Assembly (NCBI RefSeq): GCF_030272615.1
Contig: NC_081414.1
Location: 907,747,009-907,811,008, forward strand
DNA: 64,000 bases
Direction of reading: 5' to 3'
Origin: Cryptomeria japonica
Taxonomy: Eukaryota; Streptophyta; Pinopsida; Cupressales; Cupressaceae
Shown: in pieces, positions 11,594 through 23,400 of the stretch
Layout: each line of letters starts with the position of its first letter
Position numbering within the stretch: the stretch's first letter is position 1
Translations under genes and position numbers: made by a program
The notes under the pieces: generated by a model
What the model saw: only the letters and a program-made list of their open reading frames with translations
Database searches by the model: none
Told to the model about the DNA's origin: nothing

Positions 11594-11858
11594 ATCTCCC
11601 CCTTTGGCATTGATGTCAACACATGTAGTATCTGGCATGCTACATAACCATTCTCATCCTTTGTGTGATCCAACTCTCCCCCTTTATATAATCCATGGAT
11701 TTACACACATGTAGTATGCGATATACTACACAATCTTTCTCCCCCTTTGACAATAATAGAAAAGGGCACTATCAAGGTATCATTCCTCCTAGTATTTATC
11801 GGTCACTGATAGAATTCTTTCTCCTCCTTTATCTTCATCAGATGCATCTCCCCCTTTG
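11594..11858 (-). promoter_or_regulatory. Multiple polypurine tract motifs of Si-K
   Basis: Four copies of AAAGGGGGAGA on the minus strand at 11594-11606, 11675-11685, 11738-11749 and 11846-11858. The first abuts the LTR and is the functional-position tract. Repeated tracts upstream of the 3' LTR are a described hallmark of Sireviruses. Confidence 0.8.
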
Positions 11859-12416
11859 ATACCACTTGTTACATCTTCTCAAGTCACAATACTTGAGATG
11901 AAGAACTCAACCCTCAACTAACACCAAATCAGCATTCAAATCTGATACTATTTGTTAAGGTACTCAATTCTAGAGGGATGTGTCAGTGAATACAACTCAC
12001 CTGCCGGTCAAACTGCATCACCTTCCATTCAATCCCAAATTACTTTAGAATCAAATGTGATTGTACTATGAATACAACCAACCAAAACACAAGTAGATAC
12101 CCTTAACCATAAAATTCTCCTCGGTATTCCTACAAAAAATTTCATCATAAGTTCAAGCATGACATCTCAGCATTATAAGCACTTGAACTCCCCCTGAGTC
12201 ATACATATCATGTCCTCATCTCCGGTCAGGTCCAATAACAAGGCTCCAAGCATCTCCATATATCGATTAAGCTGTGCAAATGTGTTCATCTGATGATCTT
12301 CTAGTTCCATTATTTTACCACAACCTATGACATGATCTTGGATGTACACAAAGCCATAAAATATCATCATCAAGTCATAAATCAAACTAGTTAGCCCAAA
12401 ATCATGCATGCCTGCA
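11859..12416 (-). other. Si-K 3' non-coding region
   Basis: No recognisable gene. A degenerate primer-site-like stretch (AATAGTATCAGATT, minus, 11952-11939) next to TGTTAAGG could be a relic of another LTR end. A 78-codon minus frame (12409-12173) matches nothing I know. The last five bases (CTGCA) are the Chr-C target duplication. Confidence 0.5.
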
Positions 12417-13492
12417 TGGTGGGGTTCACCTAGGTTGCTAACACTTCACCTAGTTGGTGTTGCTCAATTCCACCAACTCTTCAGGCCTAGTTGCACTCTA
12501 GACCTATAAGTCCTTCTCAATCTCTTCTAGGGCTTGCTTCTTATCCATTTCAAGGTGTTTGCTTCAAGTGTTTTGGCTAGGAACCCTACCAATTCACAAT
12601 GCTTCCCATGTGCTCATTATGGCTGCCTTGGCTTCAACTTGTCAAATTGACCTCCTACTGTTGTGAGTTTATGCAGAGGTGTGGAGGTGGCTTCTAACAT
12701 ATTTTTAATATCTTTTGGGTCCATTTGAGGTTTGCAATCATTTCCCTCCTTACTGATTTCACCATTTTGCCCAGAAAAGGGCTACAAGGAATTAACCCTA
12801 TTAGGCCTCCAAAATCTAGTTTTCTAGGGCTTGAGAGAAAATGGTCCAAAAGACCCCTCAATAAGTTTGGATTTTCTTCAATGAATCATCTAACCTTAAG
12901 TGATTTTTGTGGTTTTGGCTCCTTACTCCACTGTACAATTCCCTAACCCAAAAATGAGGGTTTTTAAGTGTTTCTAGGCCTTCTAACTGGCAGTGACTGG
13001 TCAAGTTGGTGTTTGGGAAACAAATGACTTTGTCAAGGCTTCCCCTTGCACTTTCAACTCTTTACTAACTTCATGGACCCCTTCAAAATGTTAGATGGTG
13101 GTTTGGCATTCACCCCTGCACTTTGCACATCAATTTCACCCTATCTCCTCTAGCTGGGTTGCTCCTGGACTCGCCTAGAATAAGGTGACAGTCATATTAA
13201 ATGTCATCTCTAGCACTTGTCCCTACATATGTACACTATAAAATTAGTTTCCCTTCATGTCCCAATAGGCCATGATGGTAGCACATGTGGAATTCATGGG
13301 GCAACCATTTACATAAAACTTCTATATACAAGCCCAAACCGGTTGTTTGCAAACCAAAACAAGAAAACACTAATACAAACTAATTACAAAGCTTGAAATG
13401 GAACTAACAAGACTGTAACACACCAAAGAAACTCAATCCATTATTGGATCAATGGATTCAATCCATTTGCATTTACAAAAATTAACAAAACA
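12417..13492 (-). repeat. Chr-C 3' LTR, shortened
   Basis: Matches 19964-22149 of the 5' LTR once the solo LTR there is removed (1,076 against 1,077 bp). The equivalent of 22150-22694 (about 545 bp, including the TATA box) is missing. A short TAGGTGCT...GCATCA remnant of the LTR start may persist at 13502-13531. Confidence 0.8.
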
Positions 13493-14595
13493 AATACCAA
13501 TATAGGTGCTTGGTGTCATGCATCAGTAACCTAGGATAGAGCAGTGCTCCCATAAAGGTTATGACACCTTCATAAAGACAAATACCAATCTGATATTGTT
13601 AATGCATGTAGACCTCTGTAGCAACATATGGATCAGTAATAACTATCTCTGTGTCCTATCTGTCAATAGGCTCCTCAAGTGTATGTGACCCTTGTACCAT
13701 GTCTTCTTCTTGTCTAATCTGTTCAACAACTCCATCATCAGGATAAAGACTATGTGCTTCAACCACATTGGTCTCTAACCCTTGCTCATCCTCAAGAACC
13801 ATTGCCATATAAGGTTCCTCTTCAACTCTTTGTTGCTCACTCTTCACTTTAGCATGCATCTGCTGCTCAAAGTCACTAAATGAACTATCTACCTCTTCAA
13901 CTTCACCTTCTATGGTACTTGGGATCACTTCTTCCTCTAAACCTCCATTGTGTATTGCTTCACCACCTACTTCTTCAACATCTTCCTCATGGTGACTCTT
14001 ATGCTCAGGGAAAACTATTCTCTCAACCAACCCTAGACCTCTTGATATACACCATGTAGGATCATCTTCTTCCCTCATAGAGTTCAAGGTAAAATTTATG
14101 CCATCCTTAGAGAATTGATAAACATTCCTATAAGCATCATACATAGTGCAATTGTCATATTGCCATGCTCTTCCCAAAATCAAATGGCAATCTCTCAAGG
14201 GCATAGTATCACATTCCACCATCTCATAGTAAGGGCCAATATTGAAACGAACAATAGACTTCTCTAAGACATCAACCCAATGATCATCACTCAAACCAAA
14301 TGCTCTGTAAGGTGACTCATGTGGTATCCTTGGTAGATTCACCTTTTCCACCATTTATATGGAGACTATGTTGTCAAGAGAACCACTATCAACTACAGCC
14401 TTACATACATTACCCTTGCATTTGCACTTGGTTCTAAAAATGGCTTGTCTTGGATCATATCTACTCTCCATGTTGTTAGGAACTTCTTTCTTCAACTCTC
14501 ACAACTCACAACTAACTGCAAGGATCTACTTCCTTCCTCTGATACCAATTTGATAGGGAGGAACCCACAGGAGGACCAATTAAAGCTAAGTATTG
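13493..14595 (-). pseudogene. Fragment E: LTR end, primer site and protease of another chromovirus family
   Basis: Minus strand: the last ~44 bp of an LTR ending CCTATCA (14594-14551), primer site AATTGGTATCAGAGG (14550-14536), then within about 70 bp a protease: CKAVVDSGSLDNIVS, a stop, and the frame 14354-13656 with CDTMPLRDCHLILGRAWQ. The C-terminal 100 residues are strongly acidic. Gag is absent: primer site and protease are almost adjacent. The LTR tail matches the solo LTR at 15056-17010, not the Chr-C LTR. It joins Chr-C's integrase at one end and Chr-C's LTR at the other. Confidence 0.65.
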
Positions 14596-15050
14596 AGTCT
14601 TATTGACTCCAAAATGTCCACTAAGGCTGCCATTATGTTTCTCTTGTATGAGATTTTCTCTCATTGATCCTCTAGGCACACAAAGTTGCCCACCTTTAAA
14701 CAATAGTCTGTTTTGCAAAGTAAAATCAGAATACTCACTATGGAAGTAATTTTGATACTTCTTACACACCTTTTAGGAATTTGAGAATTCTTCATCCTTT
14801 GGGTATAAGCCTCTAAAACTATCAACTCCTATGCTCCTCAATTGGATTTCTCGGATTGTCAAAAGTCTCCTGCTTAATGCATCAGCTACCCGGTTTAACT
14901 GTCCTTTCTTGTGCTTGATTGTGAATGTGTAGGCTTGCATGTACTCCACCCATTTCATGTGTTTATTACTGAGTTTGTCTTGTGATTTTAGAAAACTCAA
15001 TGCTTGGTTGTTCGTATAGACTATGAATTCCTTAGGAAGGAAATAGTGTC
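14596..15050 (-). pseudogene. Chr-C RNase H end and integrase start
   Basis: The minus frame 15000-14773 carries the RNase H end (HMKWVEYMQAYTFTIKHKKG, VADALSRR). The next frame (14769 leftward) reads LLFKGGQLCVPRGSMRENLI and HNGSLSGHFGVNKT, the start of the integrase zinc head. It stops abruptly at FGVNKTQ, where fragment E begins. The catalytic core is missing. Confidence 0.75.
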
Positions 15051-15055
15051 TCCAC

Positions 15056-17010
15056 TAGTGTAGGAGCACCTTCATAATTTTGGCTTGTTTGATCCTGATG
15101 GGATCATGAATTGAATAAAGGACTATTGTAAGAGTCCAAGTGTGTGTTTTAGGTTTCATTATGGTTTAGGTTTATCTTAGAGTGGTTCAAATAATTTTTC
15201 TCAAGTTTTCTTTCCAGTTTTGGCCCATAGTGCCTTATAAGCCAAAAATGGCATTATAGTGAAAATGTGTTGAAAACCTTGTAACAAGCCTAGAAAGGAA
15301 TTGGATAAGGTTTATTTATTTATTTGACACCACCTCAAATGGTTAGGTGGAAGGTATTTGTCTTGTAGGCCAAAAATGCACTAAGAGTCAAAAATTGCTA
15401 ATGTTGTCAAGCAACATTTTGACAAAAAGCGAGAAAAGTTGTAAAATCACTCTACAAGGTAGTTATGGATGCCAAAGTGGTTGGAATGGTTTGAGTGTGC
15501 CTATATAAGGACACTTCAAACATTGTAAATGGGTTGGTTTTGTATTAGCAAGAGGAAATTAATGAAATATGACTATTTTTCATGCTTTTTAAGATTAATC
15601 TGTTGCAATAGTCTGTACAGAGCACTATTTCCATACTATACTTTCATTGGAGTTTGTGTCTTGGTTTTATGAAGGTTTTTTATTCTTTTTGTTAGGGTTT
15701 TTATTGTGTTTTGGTTTATCAAATAAAATCTTTTAGTTTTTGCCAGTTCACTACCCTGTCAAGGGTTTGTGGCTTAAAATTGCAACAACTTGACTAATCC
15801 AGGTCTAGGCTCCCAAAAATGGACTTGGTCAAGTTGGTATGCATGTACATAGTGTATATATGTTTCTTTTTTGTGCCAAAGCTATGATTGGAAGAAGGAT
15901 TTGAGTGAATACTAGGCAAGTAAGAGTTACTCGGCTAGTATCATGGCCAAAAACTCAAAATTTGCACCCAAAACTAATTGGAGTGAACAAGTCTGCAAGA
16001 AAGAGGTTTGAGCATTTTCCCAAGGGTGTTGAGAGTCACTTTGGTTTGTTAGAGTGGGTTGTTTCCTTTTAAAAATTCTCAGTTTGGTTGCATAATAGTG
16101 AGTTCATTGTTTTTGTGAATTTAATGACAGTTTTTAGTTTGAATGCCATATGTTTGGATTAATTCTATAGAACAGCAAAAGAGGAGGACTCCACATGGTG
16201 TGGCAGAAGGTTCTTGATAGTTTGGTAGCTTGGTTAGTGAAGTAGGAGTGGTTTCCAATGTTGTTTGGGTCTAAACCCTTGTAAACCCTACTAAAATGCC
16301 TAAAATGGTGGATAGTCCCCAAACAACCTCCTCAGGAGCTAAAACTGCAAAAATCCTTGAGTTTTGACATTTTTAATAACATCCAATACAACTCCTAAGG
16401 TGGAATTGGCCATCGTTGGTCAGTATGAGCAAAAATAACTCAAATTAGGCCTACTCGGCTAGTAGCCCTTTTAGTCTTGTTTTGTAAAAAGTGTGAACCT
16501 GATTTGTGCAAGGATGAATGGACTTGAAGAACCATAGGAAATCATTTGAAAAAATTCAAGAAAGCCTCCTAACACCTCAGTATGAGCAGGGTTACTATAT
16601 TTGGGGTTTAGACCTATAGAAGGGGTTTGAGTAAGTGTTGAGCAAGTGAGCTTGAACTAGGTCTTTGAGAATAAAAACCAAGAGTAAGTTTTTAACTCCT
16701 TGTCTAAACCTTTTGAAGAATTTAAATGCTACTAAGAAATAGTATAAACAATGTGTGGTGAGCAGGGGTATTAGGGTGTTGAAGTTGATGGGTTGAGGAA
16801 AGAGAGAATGGTAGTTTGAGTTGAGCAAGTGTATGGACAAATGATGGGAAGAGCTCAAGGAGAAAGTTTTGGGTTGAGTGAAGCTTGTGAACATTGAAAG
16901 TGGGCCTTATCAAGAAAGCCAAAACCTTTCCTCTCTCATTTGAAGGAGTCTCTTAACAAGAAGATTATACTTAGCTTTAATTGGTCCTCCTTTGGGGTTT
17001 CTCCCTATCA
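15056..17010 (+). mobile_element. Solo LTR (1,955 bp) of a chromovirus family, in Chr-C RNase H
   Basis: Perfect 5-bp target duplication TCCAC at 15051-15055 and 17011-17015. It starts TAGTGTAGGAGCACC, aligning base for base in length with the Chr-C LTR start TGATGCAGGAGCACC, with TG mutated to TA. It ends TTTCTCCCTATCA. The flanking RNase H reads across it (ALRKW, then RHYFLPKEFIVYT). No internal region remains, so recombination between LTRs removed it. Confidence 0.85.
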
Positions 17011-17339
17011 TCCACTTTCTCAAAGCCTGCACTAAAGCATATAACTCCAAATCATAAGAGGAGTATTTCCTCTTTTCATCACTTAGCTTCTCACTATGGA
17101 ATTCTACTAGTCTTTCTTCTTGTCTTAGGATAGCACCTACTGCAACATTGCTTACATCACATTCCACTATGAAAAGTTTCTCAAAACTAGGCAATACTAG
17201 CACCGGTTGAGTAGCTATCTTCTCCTTCAAGGTTTCAAAACTTTTTTTTGCTTGTTCACTCCATTAAAACTTTGTCTTCATTCCACCTCTAATGGTGTCT
17301 AACATCGGTGCACATATAGCACTAAATTGCCTAATGAAC
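17011..17339 (-). pseudogene. Chr-C RNase H, N-terminal part
   Basis: In the frame 17230 leftward, [18 protein letters not shown] holds the first catalytic Asp and [27 protein letters not shown] the Glu block. A stop near 17350 separates it from the reverse transcriptase. The solo LTR interrupts it right after RKW. Confidence 0.8.
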
Positions 17340-17350
17340 TTCCTATAGTA

Positions 17351-18841
17351 CTAAGCCAGTCCATGGAAGCTTCTCACCTCTGTTGCTGACTTAGGAGTAG
17401 GCCAATTTACTATGGCTTCAACCTTGTTGGGATCCATCTTGAGGTTTCCTTGAGACAAAACAAACCCAAGGTAAACCAACTCCTTCTTAACAAATTCACA
17501 CTTGTCCAAGTTCATGGTTAGCTTTTCATCATACAATCTTTTTAATACATCTTGCAAATGACTAATATGATCTACCCTATCCTTACTGAAAATGAGAATA
17601 TCATCTAGGTATACCACCACAAATTTACCTATGAAGTCCTTCATCACCTCATTCATGAGTCTCATGAAGGTGCTTGGAGAATTGGATAAGCCAAATGGCA
17701 TTACAAGCCACTCATATTGACCCTCTATAGTCTTAAAGGCAGTTTTCCATTCATCACCCTCCTTAATCCTAATTTGGTGATATCCACTTTTAAGGTCAAT
17801 ATGGGTAAAGTACTTGGCCTCCCCTAAACAATCCATTCGGTCTTCTATTCTAGGAATTGGGAACCTATAGCTGATGGTGGTCCTATTTATAGCTCTAGAA
17901 TCAGTACATAATCTCCAAGTACCACCTTTCTTTGGGGCTAACACGGTAGGGATAGCACAAGGGATAATGTTCTTCCTAATTAGGCCTTGGTCTAAGAGCT
18001 CTTGGATTTGCTTGGCAATCTCAACATTTTGTTGGGGAGTCATTTTATAAGCTGCTTTGTTAGGTAAGGATACTTTGGGAATGAAGTCTATTTGATGGCT
18101 TATGGTTCTTTTAGGAGTTAAGGCAGTTGATTGTCCATCACTTACTATGTCTTTGAAATTCTTCAACAAATCTTGCACCTCTATTGGCAAATCTGGCTGC
18201 TCTTTCTTGTCTTCCTCTTTAGGCTTCATTACTAGTGCAAACCCTATACCTTCACCTTCCTCAAGTGTCTTCAAGAACTGTTTCTCACTCAGCAAAAGAA
18301 CATTAGGACCTTTTTCCCTCTTTTCACCTTCCCCGAGGATAGACTGAATCTTGAATGTGACTCCATCTTTCTTGAATGAGTATGCATTCTTGGCTCCATC
18401 ATGAATAGCTTTTCTATCAGATTGCCATGGTCTTCCTAATAGAAGATGGCATGCATCCATGGGTAGGACATCACATAACACCTTGTCCTTATACCTCCCA
18501 ATGGTAAAATCCACCCATGCTTGCTCAATAACTAGGACATGTTGGCCTTTCTTCAACCAAGTGACTCTATAAGGGTTGTTGTGAGGTATCCTTTGCAATT
18601 TGAGCTTACTCACTACCTCTTCTGACACAATATTGTCTGTAGACCCTGAATCAATGATCACTTTGCAAACTTTATCCATAATCTTGCATTTGATCCTAAA
18701 TAAGGACCTTCTTTGGCTTGGCTCTTCTCTGACCGGTTCTTTGATCAAAGTTCTCCTTATCATCAAGTTGTCACCTACCTTTGATTCTAAGGCAAACTCT
18801 AAAGTCTTACTACTTGAATACTCTTCTTGAAGATAGCTCAC
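17351..18841 (-). CDS. Chr-C protease and reverse transcriptase (pol fragment)
   Basis: An uninterrupted 496-codon frame. The protease active site is VIIDSGSTDNIVS near residue 65, with CHLLLGRPWQ as the distal motif near 130. The reverse transcriptase (about 250-480) shows GGTWRLCTDSRAIN, THIDLKSGYHQI with the first catalytic Asp, VMPFGLSNSPSTF, and VVYLDDILIFS with the Asp pair. It ends at SFHGLA with a stop at the expected Tyr-Tyr-Arg block. In a live element this is part of Gag-Pol and copies the RNA to DNA. The frame start is an internal Met, not a true start. The downstream domains are cut, so the element cannot transpose alone. Confidence 0.9.
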   Translation of the reverse strand: MSYLQEEYSSSKTLEFALESKVGDNLMIRRTLIKEPVREEPSQRRSLFRIKCKIMDKVCKVIIDSGSTDNIVSEEVVSKLKLQRIPHNNPYRVTWLKKGQHVLVIEQAWVDFTIGRYKDKVLCDVLPMDACHLLLGRPWQSDRKAIHDGAKNAYSFKKDGVTFKIQSILGEGEKREKGPNVLLLSEKQFLKTLEEGEGIGFALVMKPKEEDKKEQPDLPIEVQDLLKNFKDIVSDGQSTALTPKRTISHQIDFIPKVSLPNKAAYKMTPQQNVEIAKQIQELLDQGLIRKNIIPCAIPTVLAPKKGGTWRLCTDSRAINRTTISYRFPIPRIEDRMDCLGEAKYFTHIDLKSGYHQIRIKEGDEWKTAFKTIEGQYEWLVMPFGLSNSPSTFMRLMNEVMKDFIGKFVVVYLDDILIFSKDRVDHISHLQDVLKRLYDEKLTMNLDKCEFVKKELVYLGFVLSQGNLKMDPNKVEAIVNWPTPKSATEVRSFHGLA

Positions 18842-18865
18842 TCTTTTTTCACTACCTTGTGATTA

Positions 18866-19922
18866 TTATCCCTTCTCTGGACACCTATATGTTGGATGGC
18901 CAAGTTGGTTGCAATGGTAACACTTCATTGTTGCAAAATATGAGGAACCTCTACCTTGTCCACTAGATCTTCCTCTATTGAAACCTCCTTTATTAGGGTC
19001 ACTCACTTGTTGCTCAGTGATTTTACACTCTCCTTGTGTTCTTTGTTCAGAACTTCTTCCTCCAAAGCCTCCCCTATGGCCTCTATTGTCTTTTCCTCTA
19101 CCTCTGCCCCTATTACTACTTGAGTCATGTCTTCTTTTTAGTTTTTCCTCCACTTTAAGGGAAAGTTGATAGGTTTGATGAACTATTTTTGGGCTCATTA
19201 AATTGATTTCTTCTTGGATGTTCCACTGTAGACCATTTAGGTACCTAGCAACCTTGAGACTCTCTTCTTCCACCGTATGATATCTAAGCTAATTTTGTGA
19301 AACTCCTCCATATAGCTACTGACATCAAGGTCTTTTTGTTTTAATTTTGCCTCTGTCTATGAATTTTCACTTCATAGTCATCAGGGAGATAGACTTCTTT
19401 GATTTTGACTAACATCCCTTTCCAAGAAAAGATGGGTGCTTTGCCCATTTGCTTCCTCTCATCTTGCACAAATTTCCACCATGTGAGAGCAGCTCCTCTC
19501 ATCCTTGACTTGGCTACCTTGACTCTTTGGGCTTCATTTATGTCTTCACATTCAAAATGGTTCTCCATACCTTCTATCCATTCTAGGACCACTTCTGTCT
19601 CCATCTTACCAGTGAACAATGGAAATCCTTCCATTGATTTACCACTTAAGGCCTTCAATGCCTTTAGGAAAGGTTCTTTCTCTAGGATAAGATCAAGTTT
19701 AGGCACTTTGTCTATTTCTGACAATTCTTTACCCTTCCCTTCTGCTCCTTCAACCTTTACCAACACTTCATCTGCCTTGGTTTCAACCTCACCAAGCTTA
19801 CTCTCCAATTCTAGCAACTTCTCCTTCAGGAGTCTATTCTCTTCCTCCTGATCATCCACTTTCTTTTCCAACTCTGCATTGGTCACCATGTTAGTATCTC
19901 CTATAAATTCCACTGAGGACAT
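18866..19922 (-). pseudogene. Chr-C gag
   Basis: The frame 19922-19341 starts at a good Met (MSSVEFIGDTN) about 26 bp from the primer site. It has a coiled coil (residues ~15-60) and the capsid-like core (FPLFTGKMETEVVLEWIEGME, AALTWWKFV). A frameshift near 19341 passes to 19273-18866, which has RG-rich stretches and an intact zinc knuckle CYHCNQLGHPTYRC. Apart from that frameshift it is well preserved. Confidence 0.85.
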
Positions 19923-19947
19923 CTACTCACCTAGCCCAAATTTTATA

Positions 19948-19963
19948 GGCTCTGATACCAATT
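19948..19963 (-). promoter_or_regulatory. Chr-C primer-binding site
   Basis: AATTGGTATCAGAGCC on the minus strand directly after the LTR end CCCCACCA; complementary to initiator-Met tRNA. Confidence 0.9.
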
Positions 19964-22694
19964 TGGTGGGGTTCACCTAGGTTACTAACACTTCACCTAG
20001 TTGGTGTTGCTCAATTCCACTAGCTCTTTAGATCTATTTGCACTCTAGACCTCCAATTCCTTCTCAATCTCTTCTAGGGATTTCTTCTTATCCATTTCAA
20101 GGTGTTTTCTTCAAGTTTTCTAGCTAGGAACCCTACCAATTCACAATGCTTCCCATGTGCTCATTATGGTTGTCTTGGCTTCAACTTATCAAATTTACCT
20201 CCTACTATTGTGAGCTGATGTAGAGGTGTGGAGGTGCCTTATAACATGTTTTGAATAGATTTTGGGTCTATTTGAGGTTTACAATCCTTTCCCTCCTTAC
20301 CGATTTCACCATTTTGCCTAGAAAAGGGCTACAAAGAATTAGCCCTATTAGGCCTCCAAGATCCCGTTTTCTAGGGCTTGAGAGAAAACATTCCAAAAGA
20401 CCCCTCAATAATTTTGGATTTTCTTCAAAGAATCGTCGAACCTCAAGTGATTTTTGTGATTTTGGCTCCTTACTCCACCGTACAATGCCCTAACCCAAAA
20501 ATGAGGGGTTTTAAGGGTTTCTAGGCCTTCTAACCGATAGTGACTAGTTAAGTTGGTGTTTGGGCAACAAATGACTTTGTCAAGGCTTCCCCTTGCATTG
20601 GAAACTTTGTACTAACTTCATGGTGATGGCCTTGATAAGCAGTGAGAGGGGGGGGTGAATCAGTGACACCAAAACACACACTACTTAAACATTGACTGGT
20701 AGGTTAATTTAACCAAGCAGTTAAACAAAATACATGCTATCCAAAATGAAATAACAGAATCCACATAAAGTAGAACATCCACCATAACACATGTTTATAT
20801 GTGGAAAACCCAAATAGGTAAAAACCACGGTGAGATGGAACTCACAAGTTAACTATCTGCATTAATAGAAAACTGACCAGTTAAGGTCTTACAAAGAGCT
20901 TTGCTAGGAGTGAATCTTGTTAGAGATCCCAAGCTTGATTAGAAGCTTATACCCTGTTAAGAGTACTACCCTATTAGGAGTAAGCTTGTTGGAGGATTGA
21001 GAATCCAAACTAATGGATCACCTTGTTAGAAGATTTGTACAATGAATCTTGTTAGAGCTTACCTAGTTAAGGGATTTGAATCCGTTGTAATGGTTAGAAA
21101 ACAACAAGAATAGCCTGATCTATTCTGAGTAGCACAAAACTTGCTTGATCAGATCCTTCTAAGTACATTCAACACTTCTCTGCATCTTAACACTTATCAC
21201 CTTTCAACAAAATCTTTTTCACTCTTTTCACATAACAACTCTCAATCTGTTATCATCCATAAAATGATTCTCTACGATGTCTTTAAATAGACATACAAAC
21301 CTTATGCCAGCCATAGGAACACAATTTCCTAGGTGCAGTGAATCTAGACATCTTAAACAAAACTCATCACAAAAATGACCACCAAACAAACAGTGCTAGT
21401 AACTCATCACAAAAACAAATATACCGGTTAGAGAAGTCAATACCAGTTGGAATAAAACTAGTGAATCACTGTCCAGGAATCTTCCACTTGATCTTCACCT
21501 TCAACTTCATCTTCACTTTGATGTTGACTTAGTGTTACCACAGGTTATATCTTAGGCACATACTGGTTGACACAAAGTACCGATTAGAGATAAACCTTAA
21601 ACATACCGGTTGGTAGTGTAAACCAATTGAAGTCACACCGATAGTCAATGTTATCATATATGTGTGTGAGAGTGTTTCATAAATGAAAAAAAGTGATGAA
21701 TAAATTACAATAATCATCAAGCCAACACATGGACCCCTTCAAAATGTTAGATGGTGGTTTGGCATTCACCCCTGCACTTTGCACATCAATCTCACCCTGT
21801 CTCCTCTAGTCGGGTTGCTCCTGGACTCACCTAGAACAAGGTGACAGACATATTAAATGTCATCTCCAGCACTTGTCCCTACATATGTACACTATAAAAG
21901 TGGTTTCCCTTCATGTCCCAATAGGCCGTGATGGTAGCACGTGTGGAATTCATGGGGCAACCATTTTACATAAAACTGCTATATATAAGCCCAAACTGGT
22001 TGTTTACAAACCAAAACAAGACAACACTAATATAAACTAATTACAAAGTGTGAAATTGAACTAACAAGTCTGTAACACACCAAAGAAACTCAATCCTTTA
22101 TTTAATCAATGGATTCAATCCATTTACATTTACAAAAATGAACAAAACAAGCCAAAATGCTACCAACTAGTCTAAAAATGAGTAGTTTCAGATTGTTGAA
22201 CTTACAAAAAAAAAACTCAAACCTTGGTAACCATGCAAGAGAGGGTTTTTATAGTATTCCCCACATGTGGAGTCTTTCTAGGGCATTTTACAATCCCTAA
22301 CTCCATCGCTAATCAAATTAGGACAAAAGTTGTCATGACAACTTTTTGCAACTTTGCACTTTTGCACTTTTTGACCTTCTCAACATATGAGACCTATTCT
22401 AAGTCATTACTTATGAATTTTAAAACATTTCTAAGACTAATTTAACTCTCCCTAATTCCTATACCAAGTTTGGACACTTTTGACCATCAAGAAGGTCAAC
22501 TACCTACTCAAACCACTACTTATGCACAAAATGCAAACCTAAGAAGAATTAACTCAACCTAGGCCTACATTGACTCTAAAAACTCACTCTTGGACCTTCT
22601 TGGAGTCCTTATTCACTACCTAACTTGGCTAGGGTTAGTACAAGCCAAAATTGAGAAAAAACTACTAGCCTAAGTCCTAGGTGCTCCTGCATCA
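19964..22694 (-). repeat. Chr-C 5' LTR, interrupted by a solo LTR
   Basis: Net 1,622 bp after removal of the 1,104-bp insert and one target copy. A TATA box (TATAAAAA, minus, 22253-22246) lies in the part missing from the 3' LTR. The insert lies between the TATA box and the primer site. Confidence 0.85.
20624..21727 (-). mobile_element. Solo LTR (1,104 bp), Sirevirus-like, in the Chr-C 5' LTR
   Basis: Perfect target duplication CATGG at 20619-20623 and 21728-21732. On the minus strand it begins TGTTGGCTTGATG and ends AAGGCCATCA, with a CACCCCCCCCTCTC tract about 30 bp from the end, as in the other Sirevirus-like LTRs here. Confidence 0.9.
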
Positions 22695-22699
22695 CTGCA

Positions 22700-23400
22700 T
22701 GATCAACAACCAGGCCATTATATGTCATTTAGGTCTTCATCAACACCACCTAAGACATAACTTCCCATTCCATGCTATCAGGGCTAATACAATGATCTCT
22801 AACCTCATTGTCTTACATAACCTATAAGTACCTATTAGCATTCATGTCAGTAACATCTTGCACATATCGATTTCTTGTACCAGTCCATCATTACTATTAG
22901 AGAACCTTTATGTGACTCCTATCACTCTGTGTCACCTTGCGATACCAATTGTTAATATTGTTATATATTGACACATGAAGTAGTGATCCAACCTTGACCT
23001 TTTGGTGTGTAGCTAAGGCAACCACTACACACACTTATCTTCTTATTTCCATCATTCATATCGGAAGCACCTTGTTCTTCCAAGTGCCCTTCTTCACTGA
23101 GGGGGTGAATGATCTTAGTCAATATGTTACTCCCCCTGAGGTCCTGCATCTCCTTTATGCCTTAGGAGATATCACCTATGAATTGAATGCATAGTGTTGG
23201 TCCATGGTCTTCTTCCTCCATACATGCTTGGTCTCATTCTTATTCCCGTTTTTCAGTCTTAGGAGTAGGTCTTCCCATCTTTTGTTGATGGGTCCTTTAA
23301 TTTCTAGGCTCTACATCACAACTAGAAGTAGTGCTATAGTAGCACACATAATCCATCCCTACTTCATGATAGGGGAATCTTAACATGCCGGATTGACCAT
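22700..23400 (-). other. Si-K internal region right of Chr-C
   Basis: No readable protein. A further CCCCCTGAGG polypurine-like block occurs near 23132. A primer-site-like TTGGTATCGCA (minus, near 22950) lacks a convincing LTR beside it. Confidence 0.4.

Larger units (their letters stand above)
12417..22694 (-). mobile_element. Chr-C: Ty3/gypsy chromovirus-like element with nested insertions
   Basis: Full-length by its ends: target duplication CTGCA at 12412-12416 and 22695-22699, LTR ends TGATGCAGGAGC and CCCCACCA on the minus strand. Order on the minus strand: 5' LTR, primer site, gag, protease-reverse transcriptase, RNase H, integrase start, then a foreign PBS-protease piece, then a shortened 3' LTR. 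Two solo LTRs lie within it. The protease-RT frame of 496 codons is intact, so the element is fairly young compared with its surroundings. Confidence 0.85.

Noticed and set aside
12173-12409. 78-codon minus frame
   Set aside because: No known domain, no context; left as part of Si-K non-coding DNA.
12725-12946. Open frames at 12725-12946 and 20251-20493 on the plus strand
   Set aside because: They are the same stretch of the two Chr-C LTRs read antisense; shadows of the repeat.
16595-16922. Two overlapping minus frames in the solo LTR
   Set aside because: Low-complexity Leu/Ser-rich frames inside an LTR, antisense to it.
22940-22960. Primer-site-like TTGGTATCGCA on the minus strand
   Set aside because: No LTR end or gag fits beside it; probably chance or a heavily decayed relic.
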